Shown piece by piece: positions 11,166 through 25,266 of a stretch of DNA of 64,000 bases. How positions within the stretch are numbered: the stretch's first letter is position 1; each line of letters opens with the position of its first letter. The notes under the pieces were generated by a model. The model did not search any database, was not told the DNA's origin, and saw only the letters and a list, made by a program, of their open reading frames with translations. The stretch spans positions 16,810,875 to 16,874,874 of the forward strand of contig OX359273.1 in assembly GCA_947179155.2 (NCBI GenBank). Direction: 5' to 3'. The stretch is from Hedera helix (lineage: Eukaryota > Streptophyta > Magnoliopsida > Apiales > Araliaceae). The position numbers and the translations under genes are program-made.

Positions 11166-13075
11166 CATTAATATGCATTCGTTTTATTAATTACCAAAAT
11201 AAATTAGGTCTTTATTTAAAATGGTGTCTCCCACTATTTTCATCAAACTATATTACCCTCCTTATATAGTTCGACAAATCTAGTTAAAGATTTGCTAGTG
11301 AGAATAAGGATCCTATTTCAAATGTATATAGCCTTGTGTGACACAACAAACGATATATAAATAAATAGGTAGACAACTCTTGTCAATTACATCAACATGT
11401 AACTCCTTTTATTTTGCCTCTTAGATTATTATGATCATGTGTGACACATCCAAATCAAAATTATCCAAGTTAAGTCCAACCTAGCATTTTCTTATATTAG
11501 AAGAGAAAAAGACTGTCCTTGTGTGAAACAACAAAACAGTAATGTTCAATTCTTTTTATAAACATCAAATATGATAAAACAACATCTCCAAAAATTAATA
11601 TAAGCCTTGTGTGACACAACAAACTTATAATGATTATTTGATACTCTATCGTTTTACCATCTAGAAGGCGACGTTCGATATTTTTAATAAATATCTTTGA
11701 ACGTTACAACTTAATATTTTGAGTAGTAGAATAAATAAATTTGAACAATTCTAATTTTATTTAATTGAATTAAACTCCTTTAATTCATGAATTAAACATT
11801 TTAATTCATTTTATAAATAATATTTATTCTACATCATGAGAGGTTTGTTAATATTAATTGTCTGATCTTGTTTAGCGCGCATGCACATATATATATATAT
11901 ATAAAATACGCGTCATATTAATTAACATGCGAAGCATGTTTGGATAATATATAATAAATATATATTAAGCATGCACATATAGAATACTATATTCTACTTG
12001 GATTGATTATGAACTTTTATTCTAGTTTGGTTCACTAGAGCCACCAAGTGAACCAAAAGGTTAAACCTAAGGTGCAAGAATAAATTAAATTAAATATAAC
12101 TATTACATTTAATTTCGGGCTCCATTACAAACGGGTCTTCATGCGCTCCTTGCTTCTTTGCTCAAATTCTTCAAAATAATTCTAACTAATCCTATTACAA
12201 ATTATTTACAATAAATAGAAACATTGATCAACAGTCAAGGGAAAGTACATAGGAGGGAGGTAGAATTATACATAAGAAAAATTAGAAATGCGAGGTACGC
12301 AGACCCCATTTATTAAAACTCATTCATTTATGCATTTAATTAAAATTAAATCCAATCACATTGGTCAATAGTCCATAATCAATCCCGTTTATTATCATAT
12401 ATATCAACATATATATTAATAAATAATATTCATCCCATGAATTAAATAAAACATTCCATATATGTATTGGTATTATTTAATGGGCAATTTAAAGTTGCAT
12501 GAAATTCAATTTCATATTTAAAATAAACCATTTATTTTAATTATAAAATCATGTAAAAAAAATAAACTATTTATTTTTATTATATTTTTGTAATTTTTAG
12601 ATTTTTAAAATTACCCAAAATAAACCTTTTATTATTTATTTTTAATTTAAAAATCTGCTTGGAATACAAAAATAATTAAAAATCTAAAATTTGCAATATT
12701 TACGGAAATGCCACCGGTTTCAAGCCCATGTAATGCGCACTCAGAACCATCCGCGCATGGCGCGAAAGATGCGTCCCGCGCTGCATTCGGAACCGCGCAA
12801 TGCGCGCCAAGCTTAGTTTCCGATCGACGCGCGACTTTCCTTCTCCGCGCAATGCGCACTACCCTGCTTCAGCACAGTGCACGCGTGGTCATGTTACTAT
12901 AGCAGTGCGGAAATTTTATAAAAAAAAAAACTTTTTTTTTTCTTTTCAAAACACGAATTTTGCAATTGATTTTTAATACCCATGATTCTATACAACAGAT
13001 TATGCCCAATAAATTGTTCTGAACACATACCCATACATATATTAAATTAAAACAATTAATAATTCGCATAAGTTT
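11166..13075 (-). other. copia-2 5' leader
   Basis: Non-coding sequence between gag and the primer-binding site. It is homologous to copia-1 sequence at 19324-20626 plus 24000-24017. It contains a short (TA)n run with flanking CGCG/ACGCGT words (11876-11912) and the GC-rich module at 12720-12890, which copia-1 lacks. I see no credible gene. Confidence 0.7.
12720..12890. repeat. GC-rich palindromic module in the copia-2 leader
   Basis: It contains CGCGCATGGCGCG (12752-12764), CGCGCAATGCGCG (12794-12806) and CGCGCAATGCGC (12846-12857) within about 170 bp of CpG-rich sequence. The homologous part of copia-1 (about 20440-20520) lacks it. The same words recur in two other families in this window (22057, 22136, 62282, 62353). 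Confidence 0.8.
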
Positions 13076-13089
13076 GACTCTTGATGCCA
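13076..13089 (-). promoter_or_regulatory. primer-binding site of copia-2
   Basis: The minus strand reads TGGCATCAAGAGTC one base after the LTR end CCAACA. It resembles sites complementary to initiator methionine tRNA (TGGTATCAGAGC) with small changes. The copia-1 site (TGGCATCAAGAGCC) is slightly closer. Confidence 0.7.
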
Positions 13090-13629
13090 CTGTTGGTTTG
13101 CAAAAATATGGCATACGAATAATCGAATTATATAAGCGCAACGAAAGCAATAAAAATCAGATTTTAAATTTTTTTGTACAAACCAATAACCAGGATATTT
13201 CTCATGCGACTATTATTAATTGAGGAAGGATAAAAGAATTTATACCTTTGTAGAACCAAGCTTCCACGGGTACAAGTTCATCTCCCTTTAATCCTTCACG
13301 TTCTTCTTCAAATTCACCGATTAGATTCCACGGATCAATGTTAGCTCCCCAAGTGTGAAGCCTCTAGAGGTGATCCACCAAGAGATCTAGAAATTAAAGA
13401 AGTGGATCTTGATTTCTCCAAATCATAGGTGGCTAGCCCTAATTCTCTCTCTCTCTTTAACTCTTAGATCTAGAGAATTATGGAGTACTCTCTCTTATTT
13501 ATAGATATAGTCAACCCTCCTAAACTATTTGGGATTAGGGTTTTAATTTAATTCCCAATTTAATTAGGAACTAAATTAATTACTTACAATTCCTAAACTA
13601 TTTAGGAACTTAATTATTTAATAATGAGA

Positions 13630-13634
13630 GTACT
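13630..13634. repeat. target-site duplication GTACT, left copy
   Basis: GTACT at 13630-13634 and again at 17806-17810 flanks the gypsy solo LTR. The uninterrupted copia LTR at about 6178 reads GAGAGTACTTCTTATT. Confidence 0.9.
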
Positions 13635-16600
13635 TGTGACGCCCCGAGATCCCACCTTCCTTAATTATCTCTGATTATCTCTGGATATCATAACCATTAA
13701 CTTTAAATCAATATTAACCGGAATCTCGTGCGTCAAAACCTAACCTTTCACTTTAAAAACCAATTTATTGACCATAATACGGTCCATTTTTTTTTTCCCA
13801 ATACTTTATCTTTCATTCCTTACCTGTCTCAGGATCGCAACGTTCACTTACCTTTCATTAAACTTAGGTCCAACAATTACTAATGGTGACCGAATCTATT
13901 TCATTTCATAATCATATATAAACAAATAAATATATTCATGATTTACATAACCTGTAATAAAAATTTTGCCATAACCTATTCATAAATGGCCTGATTTACA
14001 TATACCTGTTCCTGTACCTGCTCATGTTCATATATACCTGCATACATATTTATGTATCATACATATTCCTGTTTATATACTTTTATCTTATCCTTTGGTA
14101 ACATTTCTCGGAACACTTTACAGTCACTACTATCATTATGGATTACAAAACCATATAATTTTTACATCCCTTCATTAGATAATACAATACATACAATTAT
14201 ATCCCTATAGATTTACAACATCTCTTTACATACACATTTCACATATAACAACTTTGTTCATGCCTATTTCATGCATTCAACACTCTATACCTTAGCTGCA
14301 CCGGAATCCTCCGGTATTCTCGTAATTCACCTGAAATGTTAGTTCATGGCAAGGGTGAGCACATAGGCTCAGCTAGTAATTCAGATAACACCTTACATGC
14401 TTACAGTTTATAATATGCGTCATGCTTCCTATACCTTAATATACTATGCCTAATGTCACGTAATTCATTTAGCACTTAATCACATAATTTCACATAAGGC
14501 ACATTCAACTCATATGCTATCACGTTGCTCACGTAAAATATCTACTGTACTTATGTCTGAAAAACTTGTTTGTCTGCATTATTTTACTTAACCTTTTACC
14601 GCCTTGCTGGGCCATGCTATCATTTCCTCGCATAACCGTCTTATCGATTGCTACTTCGAGCGCTATCTGGCAACATATAACTTATATGTCATTATAAGAT
14701 CATAAACTTGTATAACTTATCAAACTAATTCCATAAATACATGACCATCCGTCTTTAACCATTTCACATTTGATGTGTTACACCTTATGTAGGTTTATAA
14801 TACACCCTACTTGCTTCAGACCTTTTTTTTATAACTTATAATATGTTTTGGCTTAGCTTTAGGCATGTTATATTATGCCATTTATCATATCATTATAACT
14901 TAACACCCTTTAATTTAACCATTATTATCACTTTTAGTGTTTATATAACTTATTTCTATCATTCCATATCAAAATATAGCTTTTTGGAAGCTTAAAAAAA
15001 TTTCAAATGAACAGTAACTTCACCCCGGCGCCGCCAGAGCTCGCTGGCCGCGCATTCTTCTCGATCGATGAACAGTACATTGCACCCCCGCGAAATGTTT
15101 AGTACAAAACATGGCGCCTAGGCGCAATGTTCAAAATCTGAAATTCTGATTTTTGCACTACCTTTGTCGATTTTTAATTTCTTCATCTTAACTCCAATTG
15201 AGCTGAAATTTGGACCACATCTAGACCTCACTACCTAGTATTTTACAAAAATACTAATTACCTCATTTGGCTTCTTAAAAATATAGATATACTAGCACAT
15301 AGGAGGCCTGTTCAATACATTTCTATACTTAGAAAAATTTTCAGAATTTTAAAACTCAACTTTTGTAACTTTGTGATTTTTGGCCAATTGCTTCAAAACT
15401 CAATTCCAACACTTGATATAGTTCATATAAGTCATAAATGACATGTCCCAACTTTCAAAACCATAAAACTTCGCACGAGGCGATTTTTGTCCGTTAAAAT
15501 CCGTTTTGACTCGAAACGATCGTTTTCGATCGTTCGAACCGCCTTTTTATTCAAATTTCATTCCGTCGATTGCCAAATAGACCTAAACACGTGTAATAAC
15601 ATAAAACTTAGCCATTTGGCTTCATTTGACCTTCAATTACTCAAAATTGCCAAAAATCACACTCTAATGCCATTTTAACAATTTTTAAAAGCTTTTCAAA
15701 TTCATTCTTTGAACTCAACTTGACACTTAAACCTCCAAGCACCACATAGTCTATCACTAACACATTTAATGAATTTATTCATTTCTATAACTCCCATATG
15801 CACATCCAAGTGCACTTTACAGATTATTACGTTATCTACACAAAAAGTATAGCCTAATATTTTACGCTCCCTTATACAAAACATAATTTCAATCTTTCAT
15901 GATCCTTTTACACTATCTAGCACAAAGTTTAACTTACATCAAACATAATTAAACCTTCCAACTAGGTTTTCATCAATTCTAACAATATATATCATATAAT
16001 CAACCATGAATCATAGCTTAATCTTATCTTCTTTTTTTTTAAACAAATCATGTTTCTCTTCCATTAATTCACTTAGGAGATGATCTCTAATATCAAATAT
16101 ACATATACCATGCATGTTCAACATCTTCACTTTTGGTTTTACTAGCTTCATCAACATCTAGCATATAATCTTCTTTAAATCATAACTTCTAAGCATGATC
16201 ATGAACCTACATGTACATAATACTCTCATACCCTCCTTTAACCCTTAGGGTTCCACGTGAATTACCTTCTTGACACATAATCTCATATAACTTACACATT
16301 TAACCATAAATACTTGCATGGCTTCACACAATTCCCAACTTTAAACACTTAGAACACATAATACAAAGTATTAATGCTTAAACATAACTATACCTTCAAG
16401 TAGGTTTCTTCTTTTCTTGCTATGAAGTTTAATAAAACTTAAATCTTCCCTTTGATGACTACTTTGCTCTTCTTGATCAACTTTGGACTTGAATCTTTCA
16501 TGAATCCTTGAACCCTAGCTCTCTCTCTTCACTTTTTCTCTCTTAGCTCTTCCTCCCTTCTAGCATCTTCGAATGAGAAGAAAAAATGAACCAACATGCT

Positions 16601-17805
16601 GAAAAATGATACACATATATGTTTTACATACTCATCCAATACTTAACCATCTTTGGTTAAGTTAAACTTGCAAAGTTAGGGGCGTTTTGGTCATTTCACA
16701 CTTTAATTCAAGGGTATTCTTGTCATTTCGCCACTTGGGACTTATTCGTCATTTCTCAATTTGTCAGGGGTATTTTGGTCTTTTTACCCTTTAGGACACA
16801 ATGGTAATTATCCAATTTGTTGAGGGGCATTTTGGTAAATTGCCAAATTAGCTAGATTTTCATTTCTTGCAACTTTCTCCCTCATAACTAGACTTTCATA
16901 CATTTTTCCCCATTAATTCATTTCATAATCGTTTAAATTGGTTCTTCTTTCAATCGACCGATTAGATCATCCGTTTACCGCTATGTTACATTCACATAGT
17001 CTCATTTTATGACTTAAATAGCCATTTAATCGCAATTTAATTACATAACTTTCCTTTTAACCACAAAATACATATCTCGTTCTTTACGAACTTTCTTGGT
17101 TCCACATTTCACAAACTTCACTTTCCGACATCTCAATGTCGTCAACTTGCTCATTTGTCCATAAACCACTTTCTCGACCGGATTACCAAAATCCATCGTC
17201 TTACATCCTTTAAACTTATAATATCCTCGTTACGACTTTACGTCCCTTTACTTCATGTACATAGTCCAATTACGTCACACTGGCAATCCACATCCTTTCT
17301 ACTCATATATGAGCATATCACCTTCTGTATTTTCATATCGTATAACGATTATCTTATTTCAATCCATAAGTATCAATTTCTTTGGTAACCTCAAATATTT
17401 ATATATCAAATCCTTAATATCCCTTAGTAAACCGATTAAATCATACGATTTTTTATTCTCTGCACATACATACATACTTACCTTGTCATTATCATATCCT
17501 CGCCTCTCCAGGCTTATTCATTACGCTCGCTGTTAGTATATATCACTTAGAGCTTAATTTTACATATACGTTCCTCATTTCCATTATTTCCTCCATTTTC
17601 AACTTTTCTTTCCTTAACTGCTCAGATAATCATATACACATATTCAGTCAACCACATAGGTCCTATATAACACATTGATCACATAATGTTCTAAATTAAA
17701 TCATTCTTACACATCATGCCATCCAACACTAGGTTTTAACTAATAACCTTTACTTAATTACCATAATCCTCATTTAAAATTCTTGTTAAATCCTGGGGTG
17801 TCACG
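13635..17805 (-). mobile_element. solo LTR of a gypsy element (4171 bp) in the copia-2 LTR
   Basis: It starts TGTGACGCCCCG and ends GGGGTGTCACG, so both ends read TGTGACRCCCC inward; the final A appears mutated to G. GTACT duplications flank it exactly. I found no gag or pol signature, primer site or second LTR, so a solo LTR left by LTR-LTR recombination is most likely. Orientation is minus: the reverse complement carries a purine-rich GAGAG stretch after TTGGTTCATTT (about 16500-16600) and a GAGC..GTGCTCACCCTTGC phrase (about 14345), both shared with the plus-strand LTRs at 25267 and 28439. Short GC-rich words occur at 15024-15120. Confidence 0.75.
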
Positions 17806-17810
17806 GTACT
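17806..17810. repeat. target-site duplication GTACT, right copy
   Basis: Second copy of the 5-bp target; copia LTR sequence resumes immediately after it. Confidence 0.9.
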
Positions 17811-18049
17811 TCTTATTAATTAATTACTAAACCATTTAGTAACTTAATTAATTATTATAATTATAATTCCTAAACTATTTAGGAACTCAATTATTTACTA
17901 ATAATAATATTACTACTTATTAATTAATTACTAAATCATTTAGTAACTTAATTAATTATTATAATTATAATCCCTAAACTATTTAGGAACTTAATTATTT
18001 AATAATAATATTACTACTTATTAATTAATTCCTAAACCATTTAGGAACT

Positions 18050-18075
18050 AAATAATAATACTAGTAATAATAATA

Positions 18076-18126
<51 letters not shown>
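18050..18126. repeat. (AAT)n microsatellite, expanded
   Basis: A run of AAT/TAA triplets in the copia-2 5' LTR, considerably longer than the equivalent tract at 6420-6468. Confidence 0.9.
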
Positions 18127-18127
<1 letters not shown>

Positions 18128-19323
18128 GACTCCTCTTATTAATTTATAATTAGTATTTCTAAAATACTAAATTATAAATATTAAGCTATTTAATTTATTC
18201 TATCACCATAGTATAAATTAAATATACTTAATTTATTATTACAATTATGTCATCCACTTCTAAAATAAATATTACTCTTTTGCGATGTGACCCTTTAGGT
18301 TCTCCATATTAAACCGGTTGTATAATAAATAAATTAGAACAATTCTAATTCATTTATTACGAATTAACTCTTTAATTCAGAATAAATAATTATTCCACAA
18401 TAAGGGTAAGCCCCCTTAACGATTAGTCGACTTTTCAGATAATATAGATTTCAACATTTAATCGTAAAAGAACCTTTCAGCAAATAGTTACCGTACAATT
18501 CAATCATTCTACCATACAATGTCCCAATCAAATATAAGATAAGAAATTTCTGTCAAGTCTTATTTATTTGATTATATGCATTTCAATTCATAAATGCGCA
18601 ACTCTAGTTAATGTAAATTAGAAACTCCTTTCTAATTTCATGCAACACTGGCCAGGGATTTCTGAGTTGTCACTTATTGAATCGCATAGGACATTCTCTC
18701 CCTTTACTGGAAGTGGTAGATCCTTTGTTGATCATTCACCTATCTCCATGTGTACCTTATTATACCCAAGCATATCCTTTGATATACCAATAAGTCTTAA
18801 GGAATATGTCAAAGTATAACTTAGTACACACAAGATACTATGATGATCTCAAGTCCAATGATCACTTGTACGACTATCACATAAGGAACTCCTATTGACA
18901 GACAAGTAAAACTCCATTAGGTGTTCCTTGAGCGAGTCACGTTCAGTGAACTTATTCTCTAATAAGCACCTACATACTTGTTTTAGTGTCTCTACACAAT
19001 TGATTAAGAGATCAATCATCATCTTCATAAGAGCAAGCATAGTATATACCAATCTATCCGGGTCTACTAATCCCCATTTTAGTGATCAAACGATTAGGAA
19101 TAATTTTAGTTTTGAGATATCTTGAATTTAGATCTCATTAGCATGATTCTCATCATGGTTCTAAAAGCATTGCTTGAAAACTATGAGTTTATCCATTTGA
19201 TTAATTCAAATAATTAATCATGAATAAAGAAATGCCTGGATACTTTTATTAGTAAATAAACAAGATTACAAAGTAAATGCTTATCACATCAAATGTGATT
19301 GGCTTGAGGGCATGGTACTTTCA

Positions 19324-19328
19324 ACTAG
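19324..19328. repeat. target-site duplication ACTAG, right copy
   Basis: ACTAG follows the outer end of the copia-2 LTR; the copia-1 leader (AAGGCGACGTTCG...) resumes here. Confidence 0.9.
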
Positions 19329-20062
19329 AAGGCGACGTTCGATATTTTTAATAAATATCTTTGAACGTTACAACTTAATATTATGAGTAATAGAATAAAT
19401 AAATTAGAATCATTCTAATTTTATTTAATTGAATTAAGCTCCTTTAATTTATGAATTAAACATTTTAATTCATTTTATAAATAATATTTATTCTACATTA
19501 TGAGGGAATTGTTAATATTAATTGTCTCATCTTGTTTAGCGCGCATACACATATATATATATAAAATACGCGTCATACTATTTAACATGCAAAGCATGTT
19601 TGGATAATATATAATAAATATATATTAAGCATGCACATATAGAATACTATATTCTACTTGGATTGATTATGAACTTTTATTCTAATTTGGTTCATTAGAG
19701 CCACCAAGTGAACCAAAAGGTCAAACCTAGGGTGTAAGAATAAATTAAATTAAATGTAACTATTACATTTAAATTCGGGCTCCATTACAAATGGGTCTTC
19801 ATGCGCTCCTTGCTACTTTACTCCAATTCTTCAAAATAATTCTAACTAATCCTATTACAAAACTATTTACAATAAATAGAAACCTTGATCAGCAGTCAGG
19901 GGAAGTACATAGGAGGGAGATATAATTTATATTAGAAAAATTAGAAAGACGAAGTACGTAGACCTCATTTATAAAACACATTCATTCATGCATTTAATTA
20001 AAATTAAATCCAATCATATTGGTCAATAGTCCATAATCAATCTCATTTATTATCATATATAT

Positions 20063-20065
<3 letters not shown>

Positions 20066-20115
<50 letters not shown>
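20066..20115. repeat. (TA)n microsatellite
   Basis: Uninterrupted TA run in the copia-1 leader. Confidence 0.95.
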
Positions 20116-20121
<6 letters not shown>

Positions 20122-20341
20122 AAATATTCATCTCATGAATTAAATAAATCATTCCATATATGTATTGCTATCATTTAATGGGCAATTTAAAGTTGAATGA
20201 AATCCAATTTCATATTTAAAATAAACCTTTTATTTTAATTATAAAATTATTTAAAAATAAACTATTTATTTTTAATATTTTAAAATTATCCAAAATAAAC
20301 TCTTTATTTTTAATTATAAAATCATTAAAAATAACTCTTTA

Positions 20342-20443
<102 letters not shown>

Positions 20444-22049
20444 CTTAATCCGGAACAATACCCAAATCGGCTACAGTAATTTTTGAAAGAACGTAATCAG
20501 TTTGGTATTTTAGTTTCGCGGATTAAATAGTTTTTTCATAAAAAAATAATTTTATATAATAAATTATGCCCAATAAATTATTCTAAATACATACCCATAC
20601 ATATATAAAATTAAAAAAATTAACAATATAACGACCCCGAAATTCGACAAACATCATTACCTTAAATTTCATATTTATTATACATTATTTTTCTTATGTC
20701 CAAATTTTGGTCCGTTAATAAACCTTTAATCACCTTATTTAATCCTTTAATTGACTTTACAGTCATCAATTACCAAATTTTTCGGTATAAATTTTTCTTT
20801 TTTCTCAATCATTTTATTAAAATATTTGAATATTTAAAATCTTATCGTCTCTCGATCCTAGTCCTTGGATCGTAACCTTTATTTTTTCTTTCTATTACAA
20901 GTGGCGTAAAGCTCAACATTTGAAATTTAATATTATTTATATCCATATCATTATTCCTGGTTTCATAATTAGAGATATAATACATTTTACCGTAACAACT
21001 ATCTTGAATCATCACATTTCACAATTTAACTCTATTCGTCCTATCTGGATCCAACATATATGTACATACAAAACATCAATGTAAACTTCACAAATTTAAC
21101 CACATTAAATTATGCTATTGGAAATATAATAATTTCATTCACAACCTTCTAGGATAATCCATCTCTAACATAATCTGATATTCTTGAAATTCATTTCTTT
21201 ACCTGCAAAAGTTTATATTATAGAAGTAATGAGCACAACAGCTCAGCAAGTTCAACAGTGTGCACATAACACATAATATAATATGCTCTGTGTGTGTCAT
21301 ACATTATGTGTTGTATTTCTACTAAAGTAATATATCTCACATGCGTCATACATATTATAGATTAACAATATCCTAAAGAAAATATTGAACTACTTCACAT
21401 GTAGTCACATAATTGCACCGAAGGCACATCTCGTCACATTAACCACAAATCACATAATTTCTATACGCATTTGAACACAGTAAGCATATAACAATTAAAA
21501 TAAAGTATTGAAGAACTTGCTTTAACGTCCAATTATTAAATTAGTAGCTCAAAACCCTTTCTCGAACAATCTATGACCATAAGATATTTAATTATTAATT
21601 ATTTATCTCCTCATGATATTAATTTAATTAATTAATATCATCTATAATATAATTAACCCTACTCGACGGTTTATTTTAGGATACCGGACCAATTATCAAA
21701 TAATATAGTTAAATATATTAATTTAACTTAGCAAGAAACACATTCAATGCGGACAACCCAGCTCGTCAGATAAAATTTAGCGTATTCGGATGTCCGAATT
21801 TTCATTTAACCATTTTTCTAAATTGTAACCTTATTAGATTAATATTGAAATATTTAAATATTAATCCCCAATATTTAATATTTTTACAAAAATATTAAAT
21901 TTAATGCCCAACTATCATTTTTATATTTTTAGTATTTTTCTAAAATTTGTAAATAATTTTTAAAAATTTATTTAATTAAAAACTAAGTTTTGAGGGCATT
22001 TTTGTAATTTTCACAACTTTAGGGACACGATGGTCATTATCGGAAAAGG

Positions 22050-22150
22050 TTCCGCCCGCGCCATGCGCGAGCCTCAACTCCCCGCGCACAAAACGCCGCC
22101 GTTTCGGCCCGGTTCCGAAAAAAATTATTTCAAGCCGCGCCATGCGCGGT
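22050..22150. repeat. GC-rich palindromic module in the solo LTR
   Basis: CGCGCCATGCGCG occurs exactly at 22057-22069 and 22136-22148, about 80 bp apart, with ACGCCGCCGTTTCGG between them. The same 13-mer (reverse complement) is in the copia-2 leader (12752) and the Athila-like LTR (62353). Confidence 0.85.
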
Positions 22151-22718
22151 TTTCTTATTATTTATTTATTTTTATTTTTTTCCTTCCTTCTTGGCAGTTT
22201 CGTTCCTTCTCCAATTTACACCCATTTTTAGCCATTAATACACCTCCAAAGCTCAACATAATTACCAATAATTATCTCAAACTCACATATAATCATAAAT
22301 AAAATTATATCTTATATACCCATAATTTAAAACATATGAAATAACATTAATTACTCCAATATTCATTATTTTTTATCCAATTTTCATAATAATTACTCTA
22401 AACATCATTATAATCTTAATATATACATCTAAAAATTATCTAGAATAATTATGCTATTTATTTTCTAATTTTTCACAACAATAATTTATCATAAAAAAAT
22501 ACACAAAATAAATCATATAAATTAATTTTTATACTTTCCAAAGCCAAAAACTTTCTTTTGAAGCTTGTTCTACTCCCTTGATGGCACCAAAATTTCTTTC
22601 TTGGTGGCTATGGTGGTGCACGGGTGGTGTAGTGGTCTCGGATGGTAAAAAAAATGGAGAGGGAGAGTGTTTTTGGTATTATGTTTTTATTTCCTTCACT
22701 TGCTTTATTTGCTTTTCC

Positions 22719-22726
22719 TTTTTATA
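22719..22726 (-). promoter_or_regulatory. probable TATA box of the solo LTR
   Basis: The minus strand reads TATAAAAA upstream of a purine-rich leader-like stretch (22640-22680). Confidence 0.45.
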
Positions 22727-23570
22727 ACTAAGCAACTTAATTAGTTTGAAAACCAACACAATTCCACCGCCTTCCCTCACAACAGACTTAAGTTTTCGGA
22801 TTAGCCACAACTCATGCATAATTAATTATTTAATACATTACGTAATTACTTCGTGTAATAAATATTTTATATAATGTATATAAAATATTTATCTTAATTC
22901 ACCAAAAATCATAACATGATTTATAAATCATATTTATACCTCTTTCAAGTACATTTCTTGACAACTTTTGTACACGCATAATGACATGCATGTAATTATA
23001 TGAGGTAATTTACAACTCCAAAATTCATAAAATAATTCATATAACATATAAAAATTATTTTTCATACTTTTTCACTTCGTTACTTGGACAACATGTTTAC
23101 GTTTCTGAAATATTATCTCCCATAAAAAAAAAATCCATTATATATAAACATAATTTTTAAGAAATTAAAACATTTCTTTTTCTCATTTATTTTCCATTTA
23201 TTTACTACTTGGCACCCTTTAAATCTACACCATATAATAACATATTGTACCATTTGTACACTTATATTCCTTTCTTAATTAATGTATTCTCCTTATATAA
23301 ATTATCTAATCATTTTTATATAATTTATATAATTATATTTCCTTACTATTTACACTAACTTTCTTATATAAACTATATAATTTAATATTATATAGTTTAT
23401 ATAATTACATTTTTCTTTTTAAATAATTTCTAAAATTCGTCCATAATTATTGATTAAATCTAAAATCAATAATTACAATTTTACTCATTAACTTTTCATT
23501 TAAATTTGGATTAATTTAATTATTAATCCCTTAATTTTCATAATTAGTAAAATTTATAATTATAACAATT

Positions 23571-23672
<102 letters not shown>

Positions 23673-24017
23673 CTAATTCATATATCTTACATTACCACAT
23701 AACACTATTTAAATAATAATTTATGTACCTCCAAAACAATTTTGTTGTACCCTTACATGTAATTTCTCTTATTCTTAATAAATTATTTTTAAACAATTTA
23801 TTTTCTCTTTAATTATTTTAATTCAACACCATCTATCACAATCTTTGTACATATTTAATTTACCAATTAAATCTCACCACACACTTTAAATCACATAAAA
23901 TATAACAATCATAAGTAATTTAAATAACCTTAATAATTTTGTTATTTAAATTCTTATTTAATATTATTAAAAATGATCCCGAAAATTCGGGTTCTCACAA
24001 ATAATTCGCATAAGTTT

Positions 24018-24031
24018 GGCTCTTGATGCCA
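24018..24031 (-). promoter_or_regulatory. primer-binding site of copia-1
   Basis: The minus strand reads TGGCATCAAGAGCC one base after the LTR end CCAACA, as in copia-2. Confidence 0.75.
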
Positions 24032-24032
24032 C

Positions 24033-24163
24033 TGTTGGTTTGCAAAATATATGGCATACTTATAATCAAATTATATAAGCGCAACGGAAGCAAGAAAAAT
24101 CAGATTTTAAATTTTTTTGTACAAACCAATAACCCGGATCTTTCTTATGTGACTATTATTAAC
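24033..24163 (-). mobile_element. copia-1 5' LTR fragment
   Basis: It begins TGTTGGTTTGCAAA and matches the first about 130 bp of the copia-2 LTR, then is cut at ACTATTATTAAC by the next gypsy LTR. The remainder of the LTR is not in the window. Confidence 0.85.
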
Positions 24164-25266
24164 TGTAACGTCCCCGAAATTCGACTAATCTTATTACCTT
24201 AAATTTTATATTTATTAAACATTATTTTCTCTTACGTCCAAATTTCGGTCCGTTAATAATCTTTAATCACCTTATTTGATCCCTTAATTGATTTTATAAA
24301 TCATCAATTACCAAATTTTTCGGTATAATTTTTTTTCTTTTTCTTTTCTCAATCATTGTATCAAAATATGTGAATATTTAAAACTTATCATCTTGATCCT
24401 AGTCCCTGGATTGCAACCTTTACTTTTATTTCAGTACCCGTGTCATAAAGCTCAACATTCAAAATTTACTAATTATTTATTTTTACACGATTATCCTTTA
24501 TTCCAAAACTCATAATTAAACATATAATAATTTTTATCCTAATAATTACTTTGAACAATTACAGTTCATAATTTAACTCTCTTCGTCCTATCCTGATCCA
24601 ACATATATGTAAACATATACAATGCATCATTATAAATATGGCAAATTTACCCACATAGAATTATAATCTAAAAATATAATAACAACATTCACAACCTTCT
24701 AAGTTGATCCATCTCTAACATATTCCGATATTTTTGAAATTTGTTTCTTTACCTGCAAAAGTTTATATTAAGCAAGTAATGAGCACAACGGCTCAACAAG
24801 TTCAACAGTTTACACCTTTCATGCTTCACGTAGCACATAGCTTAATATGCTCTGTGTGTGTCATACATCATGTGTTGTGCTTCTACTCAAGCATTATGTC
24901 TCACATATATTTATATTGTTACACAAAGTACACATCGTTGTGATATTATCCACATATCACATAACACATAATTTATATGCATTTGAACAAGAATTAACAT
25001 ATCATAACAGATAAACATTTAATTTCAAAGTACTGAAGAACTTGCCTTGATTGTGGAACTAATGATTACCCATTCTATAATGCTTCTCGTATAACCTATG
25101 ATCATAAAATAATCAAATAATAATTATTTATCTCTTTATGATATTAATTTAATTAATTAATATCATCTCCGGGATAATTATTAAATAATATGGTTAATTA
25201 TATTAACCCCATCCTTCAATATATTAATTTAACTTAATATTAAACACCTTCAATGCGGAGAACCCG
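24164..25266 (-). mobile_element. partial gypsy LTR (same group as the 20627 solo LTR)
   Basis: It starts TGTAACGTCCCCGAAATTCG and follows the first about 1.1 kb of the LTR at 20627, for example GAGCACAACGGCTCAACAAG, which matches about 21230. At 25266 it is cut within AATGCGGAGAACCCG by LTR-A; the continuation seen in the other copy (GCTCGTCAGATAAAATTTAG, 21761) is not found again in this window. Whether it is a solo LTR or part of an element cannot be decided. Confidence 0.7.

Larger units (their letters stand above)
5592..19323 (-). mobile_element. copia-2, near-complete Ty1/copia retrotransposon
   Basis: A full structure on the minus strand, with its 5' end at the right. It has a 5' LTR (13091-19323, interrupted), an initiator-Met-like primer site (13076-13089), a long leader, degenerate gag and pol, a polypurine tract (7665-7680) and a 3' LTR (5592-7664). 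Both outer ends are flanked by ACTAG. Sense-strand LTR ends are TGAAAGTAGTATGCC...CAAACCAACA. It is inserted into copia-1, a member of its own family. The coding region is decayed, so it is no longer autonomous. Confidence 0.9.
13091..19323 (-). mobile_element. 5' LTR of copia-2, split by a gypsy solo LTR
   Basis: The LTR parts are 13091-13634 and 17806-19323. It starts TGTTGGTTTG and ends GGCATGGTACTTTCA on the plus strand, followed by the ACTAG duplication. It matches 5592-7664 apart from a deletion of about 50 bp near 13495, a longer (AAT)n tract and scattered substitutions. The TATA box survives on the minus strand at about 13496-13503. Confidence 0.9.

Noticed and set aside
12708..12902. 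Overlapping frames on both strands in GC-rich sequence
   Set aside because: Frames stay open because the GC island has few stop codons; there is no domain, and the homologous copia-1 region lacks the sequence.
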